A DNA stretch of 64,000 nt from an uncultured Bacteroidales bacterium (GTDB lineage: Bacteria > Bacteroidota > Bacteroidia > Bacteroidales > UBA3824). Of this stretch, positions 1 through 7,901 are shown piece after piece. Below the pieces are notes generated by a model. The model saw only the letters and a program-made list of their open reading frames with translations. It was not told where the DNA came from and ran no database searches. The first letter of the stretch is position 1; the number at the start of each line of letters is the position of its first letter. The stretch is from contig CALFIU010000177.1 in assembly GCA_937877455.1 (NCBI GenBank), forward strand, positions 65,503-129,502, written 5' to 3'. A program made the translations under genes and the position numbers.

Positions 1-1
1 A

Positions 2-1390
2 AGGACAAAAGTAATCGATTTGCTAAAAGCCACCGAATTTGGCAAAAATGTGGAAGTTAAAGGGTGGGTACGTACCAAACGCGGTAGCAAAGCCGTGAAT
101 TTTATAGCACTCAACGACGGTTCAACAATAAAAAATGTACAGATAGTGGTTGATGTTGCCAATTTTGACGAAAATGTTTTAAAACAAGTAACCACAGGAG
201 CTTGCATAGCAGTGGAAGGTGTTTTAAAAGAAAGTCAAGGCAGCGAGCAAAGCGTTGAAATACAATGTGTAAAGATAGAAGTATTAGGTCCTGCGGGCGA
301 TGATTATCCATTGCAGAAAAAAGGTCATACAATGGAATTTCTTCGCGAACATGCCAATATACGTATGCGAACCAACACTTTTGGCGCGGTGATGCGTATT
401 CGTCACAATATGGCGATGGCTATTCATACTTTTTTTCACGAAAATGGCTTTTTCTATCTCAATACGCCTATAATAACGGCAAGCGATGCCGAAGGAGCGG
501 GGCAGATGTTTCAAGTAACAACGCTCGACCTCAACAATTTACCTAAAAACGAAGATGGGAAACCAGATTATTCGCAAGATTTTTTTGGTAGCCAAACCAA
601 TCTTACAGTTAGCGGTCAACTCGAAGGCGAACTTGGAGCCACAGCATTGGGTGCAATTTATACTTTTGGTCCAACATTCCGTGCCGAAAATAGCAATACT
701 CCAAGGCATTTGGCTGAGTTTTGGATGGTTGAACCAGAAATAGCTTTCTACGACCTTAACGATTTAATGGATTTGGAAGAAAAATTTATCAAATATTGCG
801 TTAGGTGGGCACTTGACAATTGCAAAGACGATCTTGAGTTTCTTAACAAAATGATTGATAAAACGTTAATCGAACGTCTTAATCATGTTGTTAACGAAAG
901 TTTTGTAAGGTTGCCTTATACCGAGGGTATAAAAATATTGGAAGAAGCTATCAAAAATGGAAAAAAATTTGAATTTCCTATTTCGTGGGGTGTAGATCTT
1001 GCCAGCGAACATGAACGTTATCTTGTGGAAGAACATTTTAAAAAGCCAGTGATAATGATAGATTATCCAAAAGAAATAAAGGCTTTTTATATGAAAATGA
1101 ATGCCGACAACAAAACTGTTCAGGGTACTGATGTGCTTTTCCCTGCTATTGGTGAAATAATTGGTGGTAGTGTACGTGAAGAAAGTTACCAAAAACTTGA
1201 AAATCGTATCAATGAACTTAATATCAATATTGATAGTTACAATTGGTATATGGAAACTCGCAAGTGGGGTTCTTGTCCGCATGCTGGATTTGGACTCGGA
1301 TTTGAAAGGTTGATACTTTTTGTTACGGGTATGCAAAATATTAGGGACGTTATCCCATTTCCAAGAACACCAAAAAATGCAGCTTTTTAA
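2..1390 (+). CDS. asnS: Asparagine--tRNA ligase, 5' end outside the window
   Basis: Class IIb aminoacyl-tRNA synthetase that charges tRNA-Asn in the cytoplasm. The N-terminal OB-fold anticodon-binding domain (VKGWVRTKRGSKAVNFIALN) is followed by the class II catalytic core, with motif 2 around TFRAENSNTPRHLAEFW and motif 3 as GFGLGFERLILFVTG near the C terminus. The frame is already open at base 2 (RTKVIDLLKATEFG) and this stretch matches the usual start of bacteroidal AsnRS, so the TTG at 20 is an internal codon and only about ten residues are missing. A hairpin terminator follows closely. Confidence 0.96.
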   Translation, partial: RTKVIDLLKATEFGKNVEVKGWVRTKRGSKAVNFIALNDGSTIKNVQIVVDVANFDENVLKQVTTGACIAVEGVLKESQGSEQSVEIQCVKIEVLGPAGDDYPLQKKGHTMEFLREHANIRMRTNTFGAVMRIRHNMAMAIHTFFHENGFFYLNTPIITASDAEGAGQMFQVTTLDLNNLPKNEDGKPDYSQDFFGSQTNLTVSGQLEGELGATALGAIYTFGPTFRAENSNTPRHLAEFWMVEPEIAFYDLNDLMDLEEKFIKYCVRWALDNCKDDLEFLNKMIDKTLIERLNHVVNESFVRLPYTEGIKILEEAIKNGKKFEFPISWGVDLASEHERYLVEEHFKKPVIMIDYPKEIKAFYMKMNADNKTVQGTDVLFPAIGEIIGGSVREESYQKLENRINELNINIDSYNWYMETRKWGSCPHAGFGLGFERLILFVTGMQNIRDVIPFPRTPKNAAF

Positions 1391-1411
1391 AAAATAAAGT
1401 TGTAGAAATAT

Positions 1412-1450
1412 AAAAAAAGGCATGAGACAATTTTGGTTTCGTGCCTTTTT
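1412..1450 (+). terminator. Intrinsic terminator after asnS
   Basis: Hairpin with arms AAAAAGGCA and TGCCTTTTT, extended inwards by GAGAC pairing with GTTTC, and ending in a T run. It lies about 20 bases after the asnS stop codon. Confidence 0.8.
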
Positions 1451-1630
1451 GCATAATAAAAAACGTTCGTAAGTTTGTATTTTTGTTTCAAAAGTTTGTC
1501 GATTTGTAAAAAACGTTACCATGAAACATATTTATAAGGCTTTGAAACATAAAACAAAGCCAGTTTAAATGCTAATTGCTTTATTTGCATACATTTTTTT
1601 TAAAAGATAGTGTAAATTAAACATTAGATT

Positions 1631-1638
1631 TATTTTTG
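1631..1638 (+). promoter_or_regulatory. Candidate -7 promoter element upstream of the GH95 gene
   Basis: TATTTTTG fits the Bacteroidota -7 consensus TAnnTTTG. No convincing TTTG lies at the -33 position. Transcription from here would begin near 1645 and run at once into the hairpin at 1660-1715. Confidence 0.45.
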
Positions 1639-1659
1639 TAATTAGTAATTAAACTGAAA

Positions 1660-1715
1660 CCGCCGGGTCTTTCCCTCCCATTTATCATCAAAACACATCT
1701 CCGGCGGCTTTTTTT
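1660..1715 (+). terminator. Terminator-like GC hairpin in the leader of the GH95 gene
   Basis: CCGCCGG (1660-1666) pairs perfectly with CCGGCGG (1701-1707) and is followed by a run of seven T. It ends only 30 bases before the GH95 start codon and after the candidate promoter at 1631. It may therefore act as a leader attenuator, or close a short (about 70 nt) RNA, rather than terminate asnS, which already has a terminator. Confidence 0.65.
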
Positions 1716-1744
1716 AGTTGTTGAAAAAAATAAAAAAAAACGCA

Positions 1745-4201
1745 ATGAAAAAATCTATAACATTATTATTATTGATATTGACAGTTGTTTGCAATGCGCA
1801 AAATCATAAACTTTGGTACGAAAAACCTGCCGACAATTGGCTTGAGGCTTTGCCTGTTGGTAATTCTAAACTTGGAGCTATGGTTTATGGAAAAACAAGT
1901 TGTGAAGAAATACAATTAAACGAAGAAACTTTTTGGGCAGGCTCGCCACACAATAATGTTGCGGATAGTGCGTGGTGTTACCTTGATGAGGTTAGAAATC
2001 TAATTTTTGATGCAGAGGAGCAGCAAGCGCACCAGATTTTGGAAAAAAACTTTTTTAAAGGTCCACATGGAATGAGTTTTTTGCCATTGGGAAGTGTGTT
2101 TATAGACTTTGGAGATAGCAGCAAACCAACTAATTATCGTCGTGAGCTTGATCTGTCAACAGCAGTTAATAAAACTGTTTACGAAATTGGAGATGTGTCA
2201 TATACACGAACTGTTGTTGCACCTTTGTCAGAAAAAGTTGTGGCTGTGAATATAAAATGTAGTCGCAAAAAATCGCTTGGATTTAAACTATCGTTTTCAA
2301 GTCCGTTGAAATATAATTCGGTTGTAAATAACGGTGTTATTAACGCACAGGTTTTGAATACGGCACAGGAAGGTATAGAAGGAAAACTTAAAGCCGAATG
2401 TAGAGTTTGGACGCAAACCGATGGAGAAATTTCTGATATAGATGACCATTTAGAAATAAAAAATGCCACGTCAGCAACTATTTATATAACAGCAGCCACC
2501 AATTTTAAAAATTATTCCGACATAACAGCCGATGCAAAAAAAATAGTTGATGATATTGTAAATAGCATAAAGCCAAAAAGTTATAAGTCTATTTACGATT
2601 CGCATATAAAACTATATTCACAACAATATAATAGGGTAGGGTTATTTTTGCCAAGCAATTCAAATAGTAGTTTGCCAACTGATGTTAGACTATCAAACTT
2701 TATAAAATCAAACGATTATGATTTTGTGTCGTTGATGGTTCAGTATGGGAGATATTTGCTTATATCATCGTCGCAGCCTGGCGGACAACCTGCCAATTTG
2801 CAAGGAATATGGAATAGCCAAGTAAATCCTCCGTGGGATAGCAAATATACAATCAACATCAATACGGAGATGAATTATTGGCCATCAGGAGTTTGTAATC
2901 TTTCAGAAACAGAACTTCCACTTTTTGATATGTTGGCCGATTTGAGTGTAACTGGTGTTGATGCTGCCAAAAAATTATACAATTGTGGCGGTTGGACAGC
3001 GCATCATAATACCGACTTGTGGCGTATTTCTGGTCCTGTAGATGGCGTTTATTGGGGTATGTTTCCAACAGGAGGTGCATGGCTTTCTACTCATATTTGG
3101 CAACATTATTTGTTTAGTGGTGATGTTGATTTTTTAAGGAAAAACTATGGAATAATGGAAGGTGCTGCGGTTTTTTTGTTGGACTTTTTAACCAAACATC
3201 CAAAATATGGTTGCTTGGTAATAACGCCGTCGGTTTCGCCTGAACATGGTCCTGATGGTAAGACTACATCTTTAACGGCAGGAACTACAATGGATAATCA
3301 GATAGTTTTTGATGTTTTGTCTAATACTCTCGAGGCAATGAAAATATTAAAAATCACAAATTTAGACTTATCAAAAAGACTAAAAAGTGCTTTAAACAAT
3401 CTTTCTGCAATGAAAATTGGCAGACATGGACAATTGCAAGAGTGGCTTGGAGATTTTGATAATCCTACCGACGAACATCGTCATGTATCGCATTTGTATG
3501 GGTTATATCCGTCAAACCAAATATCGCCATATCGAAATCCTGAGTTGTTTTGGGCAGCTCGAAATACGCTTTTGCAGCGTGGCGACATGGCAACAGGGTG
3601 GTCGTTGGGGTGGAAAATAAACTTTTGGGCGCGTATGTTGGACGGTAACCATGCTTTTAAAATTATTTCAAATATGCTTAACATTTTGCCATCTCGGTAT
3701 TCTGGGTTTGGAGTGGATTCAAAATATTCCAACGGACGTATTTATCCAAATCTTTTTGATGCGCATCCACCATTTCAGATTGATGGTAACTTTGGTTTAA
3801 CAGCAGGAGTTTGTGAAATGTTGTTGCAGAGCCATGATGGAGCTGTGCATCTTTTGCCAGCTTTGCCAGATGTTTGGCAAAAGGGTAGTGTGTTTGGTTT
3901 ATGCGCTCGTGGTGGTTTTACTGTGGGAATGACGTGGGATAATGGTAAACTTTTGTCGGCAGAAATTGTAAGTAATAATGGTGGCGTGCTTAGACTTAGA
4001 AGTTACAGCCAATTGAAATGTAAGGGGTTAAAACCAGCTGAAGGCGTTTGTTCAAATCATTTTTTGACGATTGCTAATATAAAAAAGCCTGAAATTTCGT
4101 CTGAATTGGATATTAAGCCCGAACTCCAATTAAAAAAAGTGTATGAATATGATTTAGAAACCCAAAAAGGTTGTAAATATAAAATTTTAGCTGTTGATTA
4201 A
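1745..4201 (+). CDS. Secreted glycoside hydrolase family 95 (alpha-L-fucosidase-like)
   Basis: Probable exo-acting alpha-L-fucosidase or related galactosidase of family GH95, acting on host or plant glycans outside the cytoplasm. From the ATG at 1745 the protein has 818 residues and begins with a signal peptide (MKKSITLLLLILTVVCNAQ); a TTG nine codons upstream would only add lysines. GH95 blocks are clear: WYEKPADNWLEALPVGN and LNEETFWAG in the N-terminal beta domain, then HRHVSHLYGLYP and FQIDGNFG in the (alpha/alpha)6 catalytic domain, and HLLPALP near the end. The length is normal for the family. There is no SusC/SusD pair next to it, so it is not in a typical polysaccharide utilisation locus here. 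Exact sugar specificity cannot be read from the sequence. Confidence 0.93.
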   Translation: MKKSITLLLLILTVVCNAQNHKLWYEKPADNWLEALPVGNSKLGAMVYGKTSCEEIQLNEETFWAGSPHNNVADSAWCYLDEVRNLIFDAEEQQAHQILEKNFFKGPHGMSFLPLGSVFIDFGDSSKPTNYRRELDLSTAVNKTVYEIGDVSYTRTVVAPLSEKVVAVNIKCSRKKSLGFKLSFSSPLKYNSVVNNGVINAQVLNTAQEGIEGKLKAECRVWTQTDGEISDIDDHLEIKNATSATIYITAATNFKNYSDITADAKKIVDDIVNSIKPKSYKSIYDSHIKLYSQQYNRVGLFLPSNSNSSLPTDVRLSNFIKSNDYDFVSLMVQYGRYLLISSSQPGGQPANLQGIWNSQVNPPWDSKYTININTEMNYWPSGVCNLSETELPLFDMLADLSVTGVDAAKKLYNCGGWTAHHNTDLWRISGPVDGVYWGMFPTGGAWLSTHIWQHYLFSGDVDFLRKNYGIMEGAAVFLLDFLTKHPKYGCLVITPSVSPEHGPDGKTTSLTAGTTMDNQIVFDVLSNTLEAMKILKITNLDLSKRLKSALNNLSAMKIGRHGQLQEWLGDFDNPTDEHRHVSHLYGLYPSNQISPYRNPELFWAARNTLLQRGDMATGWSLGWKINFWARMLDGNHAFKIISNMLNILPSRYSGFGVDSKYSNGRIYPNLFDAHPPFQIDGNFGLTAGVCEMLLQSHDGAVHLLPALPDVWQKGSVFGLCARGGFTVGMTWDNGKLLSAEIVSNNGGVLRLRSYSQLKCKGLKPAEGVCSNHFLTIANIKKPEISSELDIKPELQLKKVYEYDLETQKGCKYKILAVD

Positions 4202-4257
4202 TAATTATTTATGTTTTTACGATTGGGATTTTTTTTAAATGGTTTGTTGATTATAAT

Positions 4258-4300
4258 AAAAAAACTCACGGACAATGTAAAAACCGTGAGTTTTTTTGTT
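4258..4300. terminator. Bidirectional terminator between convergent genes
   Basis: AAAAACTCACGG pairs with CCGTGAGTTTTT, with T runs on both strands. It separates the rightward GH95 gene from the leftward lipoprotein gene. Confidence 0.8.
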
Positions 4301-4316
4301 ATTTTTTGTAGAAAAA

Positions 4317-4823
4317 TTAGTCAGCGTTGCCTAATATTAGTTGAAATTTTTCAGCAAAAGCTTTTTGAGCTGCCATAAATTTAGATTCGGCAGTTTTTAT
4401 TTTGTTGTCGCCTTTGGTATAAGTGTCGTTCCAAGAGTTGTGAAGTTCGGTAGTAAATTCTTCTTCAGGAATTTTGTAAATTCTTATAAGTTCGCGTACT
4501 TCGTTTTCGGCAACAGAACGGTTTTGTTCTATATAATCTAAAAACGCTTTTTTTAGTTGGTCTGCACCGTCGAAGTTTGGCATTGCTTTAACTTCTTCTT
4601 CAGCTTTAGAAAGTTGAGTTAAAAATGCAACAAGTTGGTTGTCCATTTTTTCGGCATTGTAAGTGTCGTAGGTTTTAACAAGTTCGTCGTATTGGTTAAC
4701 TACTTGTTTTTGTTGAGCGATGAGCATGTTGTTAAAGTTGGCGGCATCTTCTCGCGAAGGTCCGCAACTTACTATTATTGCCGAAACAATTAATGCTAAA
4801 AATGCTAAAATGCTGTGTTTCAT
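4317..4823 (-). CDS. Small predicted lipoprotein, helical, function unknown
   Basis: 168 residues. The N terminus is a lipoprotein signal peptide: a hydrophobic stretch, then a lipobox ending at Cys20 (IIVSCGPS). The mature part is charged and apparently all alpha-helical (for example NQYDELVKTYDTYNAEKMDN and KAEEEVKAMPNFDGADQLKK), which suggests a helical bundle on the inner or outer membrane surface. I do not recognise a named family with confidence. It is a single-gene unit with its own promoter-like element 40 bases upstream and lies next to, but separate from, the chemoreceptor gene. Confidence 0.75.
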   Translation of the reverse strand: MKHSILAFLALIVSAIIVSCGPSREDAANFNNMLIAQQKQVVNQYDELVKTYDTYNAEKMDNQLVAFLTQLSKAEEEVKAMPNFDGADQLKKAFLDYIEQNRSVAENEVRELIRIYKIPEEEFTTELHNSWNDTYTKGDNKIKTAESKFMAAQKAFAEKFQLILGNAD

Positions 4824-4862
4824 GTTTTAAACTTATGTTTATTGGTTTAAATTTTTACGGCG

Positions 4863-4870
4863 CAAATATA
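4863..4870 (-). promoter_or_regulatory. -7 promoter element for the lipoprotein gene
   Basis: Read on the minus strand this is TATATTTG, a perfect match to TAnnTTTG. It gives a leader of about 34 bases before the ATG at 4823. Confidence 0.55.
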
Positions 4871-4879
4871 GCAAAAAAA

Positions 4880-6379
4880 TTAATTGTTTTGTTTAAAATA
4901 AGCCAAAATATTAATTAGGTTTTCTGATTGTTGTGATAAAATCTCCGAATTTGTTGCTACTTCTTCAGAAATTGATGCAAATTGTTGAGTTGATAGGTTA
5001 AATCTTTGTACAGCGGTGTTTATTTGTTCGCTACCCATTGCTTGTTCTCGACAAGCTGCGGCAATTTCTCTAACGAGAGTTGCAGTGCGGTCTATTTCTG
5101 GCAACACATGAGAAAATGCTTCGCCAGTTTGTTTTGCTATGCTCTGACCTTGAGAACTCATAACGTCAATTTCTTTTGCGGCAGAGGCACATCTTTCAGC
5201 AAGTTTTCTAACTTCGGCAGCCACAACGGCAAAACCTTTGCCATGTTCACCAGCACGAGCGGCTTCAACGGCTGCGTTTAATGCAAGAATGTTGGTTTGG
5301 AAAGCAATTTCATCGATTATAGATATTTTTTCGGCAATTTCGTTCATTGCTTTTACCGATTTTTTCGCTGCATTGCTACAATTTTGGATTGTTTCTGAGG
5401 TTTTTGTTGTTATGTTGTCGGTTTCGCGAGCGTTGTCGGAGTTTTGCTGTATAGACGATGCCATTTCTTCTATTGAACTGCTTACTTCTTCTGCTGATGA
5501 TGCTTGCTCGTTGGCAGAAGAACTCATCTGTTGGCTTGCACGATTCATTTCGTTGCTTGTATTGGCAATTTCGTTGGCACTATTTTTTATTGAGCGAGTT
5601 ATTTCTTTAAGGTTTTCGGCGAGGTCTGCCATTGCGTTGTTTAATTGTGCAACTTCGTCGGCATCGTTGGTGTGTGTTACGTTTACAAAAATATTACCTC
5701 TTGATAGTTCTGTAGCATTGTCGATGCTTTGTTTTAGAGGTTTTATGGTTCGTTTGTTGAAGTCTTTCATGGCTACTATTAGCATTAATAATGCTAAAAT
5801 GGTGCCGATAAACATTCCACGTTGCGACGAATTTACATCTTCTTCTAATTTTGCTGAAGTGGATTTTATTACTGTTGCAGCATTGGTTTGAAGGGTTGCG
5901 GCTGTTATACTTATTGTTTCGCGATATATTGCTGCAGCAGAAATGTCGCTTTGTCCATTGGCGGATATGCACGCTTGGGCGATTTGTTCAAGTTTTTGAA
6001 GGTTGTCTTTGCAAATGTTGTAATTATCTTTGATATTTTGTTCCATCTCTTCGTTTTCGATGTATTCGCCTAAGGTTTTTATTTTTTGATTTGCTATTTG
6101 TAGGTTGGATTTAATATCGGCTTTGGCTTGTTCGTTTTGATCTTTTGCGTATTGTGTAAGTGCCTTGTTGGCGGCATTTACGTCTATTACCATTGCATCA
6201 GCGGTTTGCATTACGTCAACATATTTGTCGGTGAGTTTTTCGGCGTATTCGTTAACTATTGATATTTTTATGCCAACGAAAATTATTACTGCTATCAATG
6301 GTATGATAGTGAGACTTATGCCAAACAATATCCTATTTGATAAGGTCATTTTGTTTAATTTGTTTCCTAATGCACTCAT
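4880..6379 (-). CDS. Methyl-accepting chemotaxis protein
   Basis: Transmembrane chemoreceptor that feeds the CheA/CheW complex. Two membrane segments (about residues 17-38 and 190-207) bracket a periplasmic helical domain of about 150 residues, probably of the four-helix-bundle type. A HAMP domain and a long cytoplasmic coiled coil follow, with the highly conserved hairpin tip EIAFQTNILALNAAVEAARA. The protein ends soon after the signalling domain (ILAYFKQNN) without an NWETF-type CheR/CheB tether. It is the only MCP in the window and lies 15 kb from the che operon. A TATTTTTG -7 element sits just upstream at 6430-6437. Confidence 0.95.
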   Translation of the reverse strand: MSALGNKLNKMTLSNRILFGISLTIIPLIAVIIFVGIKISIVNEYAEKLTDKYVDVMQTADAMVIDVNAANKALTQYAKDQNEQAKADIKSNLQIANQKIKTLGEYIENEEMEQNIKDNYNICKDNLQKLEQIAQACISANGQSDISAAAIYRETISITAATLQTNAATVIKSTSAKLEEDVNSSQRGMFIGTILALLMLIVAMKDFNKRTIKPLKQSIDNATELSRGNIFVNVTHTNDADEVAQLNNAMADLAENLKEITRSIKNSANEIANTSNEMNRASQQMSSSANEQASSAEEVSSSIEEMASSIQQNSDNARETDNITTKTSETIQNCSNAAKKSVKAMNEIAEKISIIDEIAFQTNILALNAAVEAARAGEHGKGFAVVAAEVRKLAERCASAAKEIDVMSSQGQSIAKQTGEAFSHVLPEIDRTATLVREIAAACREQAMGSEQINTAVQRFNLSTQQFASISEEVATNSEILSQQSENLINILAYFKQNN

Positions 6380-6429
6380 TTTTGAAATTTATATTAAAGT
6401 GTTTTATTGAGTTTTATTTTTAATATTAG

Positions 6430-6437
6430 CAAAAATA
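6430..6437 (-). promoter_or_regulatory. -7 promoter element for the MCP gene
   Basis: Minus-strand TATTTTTG (plus-strand CAAAAATA) matches TAnnTTTG. It lies about 50 bases before the start codon at 6379. Confidence 0.45.
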
Positions 6438-6464
6438 ACACCGAAAGTGTTAAAAAAAAATAAA

Positions 6465-7787
6465 TTAGTTAAAAAAATTAATTTTGTATTCTAAATGTTT
6501 TGTTTGATTGTTTTTTTCTGGTGTTACTTTTAAAAATTGAATTTTTGCTTGGCAGTTTTCAAGTTCTATTTCTAATTGAGAATTGGTGGTGTATTTGTTT
6601 ATTTTTTTTTTGTTTACATCGTATGTTTCTATGTTTATGTTGTCTGTTGTGCTGTTTATTATTGTTATTGTTATTTTTGGTTGGATAGTATAATTTTTAT
6701 AATCAATTTTTATCCAATCATAATCGTCTGATATGAGTTTACCTTTTTTGTTAACTCGTTGATGTAGAGTATGAAGTTGAGAATATTCAGGTTGTAGAAG
6801 AGTTGCAATTTCGGGCGAGAAATCGGGTTCGTATCTGTCGGGGTGTTGAGGGCGTTTTATGCTGTCGGTTTTGATGCGCCAATTTGCAGATTTTTTTTTG
6901 TTTTCAAGTGTGTATAGCATCACAGCCTTTTGCATTGGAGTAAATGTTGTTCGGCAATTTTTGTTGGGAGGATAGCTCATTATGTTGTCGGTTTGAGGCT
7001 TGTATTGGTTGCCCCAGCGATCTGTTTGTGTGCCAATATAGTGGCAATTGTTGTCAACACATTTGTTTAAATTTGGTTGTGCGTATGTGTCGGAAAGTCC
7101 ATCGCCATTGATTTCGCAATTATATCCACGTATAAAAATTCCTTTTCGCATTTGAGTGCGGCTAACTGATTCTTGATGTCGTTTGCCTCTGTTGTATGAT
7201 TTGTGAGGATGTTTTAAACCAAGATAGTGTCCAGTTTCGTGGCATATTCCCGATGGGTGGCATTGAGCAATGGTTATTACACTGTTAGAGAGAGTGTTGT
7301 ACGAACCAGTAAAATGGTAGTTCCTGTTTTTTTTTCCTGATTTTGTCAACGATTCTACTATTGAAATGTTGAGTAATTTTTTGTTGTGATGTAATGTAGT
7401 TTTTATTGGAAAGTCGGTGTAATATCTAAATTGTGCGTACTTTTTGTTTGTAAAATATTTGATTTCGCTTACATAAAAAGTTATATGTGTGTTGTTGAGA
7501 CGGTGTAGAGTGTTGAGGTTTTGTATAAGTTGTTTTATATATTTGTCGTTGGTGGTTTGGCTACTATCGCTTGATTTATATACCCATAATTTTATTGGAA
7601 TGGCATACAATGGACGGTTGATTGTGTCGATGCCGTTGTTGATGATATAGTTGGTTAAAAATTGATTGTTGCCAATCCATGGTTTGTGAAAAATATGTTT
7701 GTGTTCAAAACTTTGGTTTTCAAAGTTTTGAGCCTGACAATTGGTTATTGTAATTAATAATATTGCTATTAGTTGCAAAAATCTCAT
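6465..7787 (-). CDS. Secreted M43-type metalloprotease (pappalysin/cytophagalysin-like)
   Basis: Exported zinc endopeptidase. A signal peptide (residues 1-19, ending NCQAQ) is followed at 183-193 by HETGHYLGLKH, the metzincin zinc motif HExxHxxGxxH. A Met-turn follows (DNIMSYPP). Several cysteines around the active site (CHPSGICHE, CVDNNCHY) are typical of M43 enzymes. The C-terminal 120 residues look like a beta-rich accessory or sorting domain. At 440 residues it is larger than a bare catalytic domain. It stands alone, leftward, between the MCP and rsh genes. The substrate is unknown. Confidence 0.88.
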   Translation of the reverse strand: MRFLQLIAILLITITNCQAQNFENQSFEHKHIFHKPWIGNNQFLTNYIINNGIDTINRPLYAIPIKLWVYKSSDSSQTTNDKYIKQLIQNLNTLHRLNNTHITFYVSEIKYFTNKKYAQFRYYTDFPIKTTLHHNKKLLNISIVESLTKSGKKNRNYHFTGSYNTLSNSVITIAQCHPSGICHETGHYLGLKHPHKSYNRGKRHQESVSRTQMRKGIFIRGYNCEINGDGLSDTYAQPNLNKCVDNNCHYIGTQTDRWGNQYKPQTDNIMSYPPNKNCRTTFTPMQKAVMLYTLENKKKSANWRIKTDSIKRPQHPDRYEPDFSPEIATLLQPEYSQLHTLHQRVNKKGKLISDDYDWIKIDYKNYTIQPKITITIINSTTDNINIETYDVNKKKINKYTTNSQLEIELENCQAKIQFLKVTPEKNNQTKHLEYKINFFN

Positions 7788-7813
7788 TAGTTTTTTTGTT
7801 ATGGGATATTAAA

Positions 7814-7847
7814 AGCGGCGTGGTTTTATGTTTTTTATCACGCCGCT
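7814..7847 (-). terminator. Hairpin terminator after the rsh gene
   Basis: AGCGGCGTG and CACGCCGCT form a perfect 9-bp stem downstream of the leftward rsh gene. The T run that follows is short (TTTT), so termination efficiency is uncertain. Confidence 0.6.
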
Positions 7848-7901
7848 AAATTATTTGTTATGTTTGCAAAAAGAGAGCCAAATTCTATATTGTTGCTCCA
7901 T

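Noticed and set aside
866..1522. 218-residue open frame on the minus strand opposite the end of asnS
   Set aside because: Composition is what the reverse complement of asnS gives; no start signal and no recognisable protein features. It also crosses the asnS terminator.
5238..5891. 217-residue plus-strand frame inside the MCP gene
   Set aside because: Antisense shadow of the conserved MCP signalling region; repeats such as SSSANEQASSAEE translate into false hydrophobic protein on the other strand.
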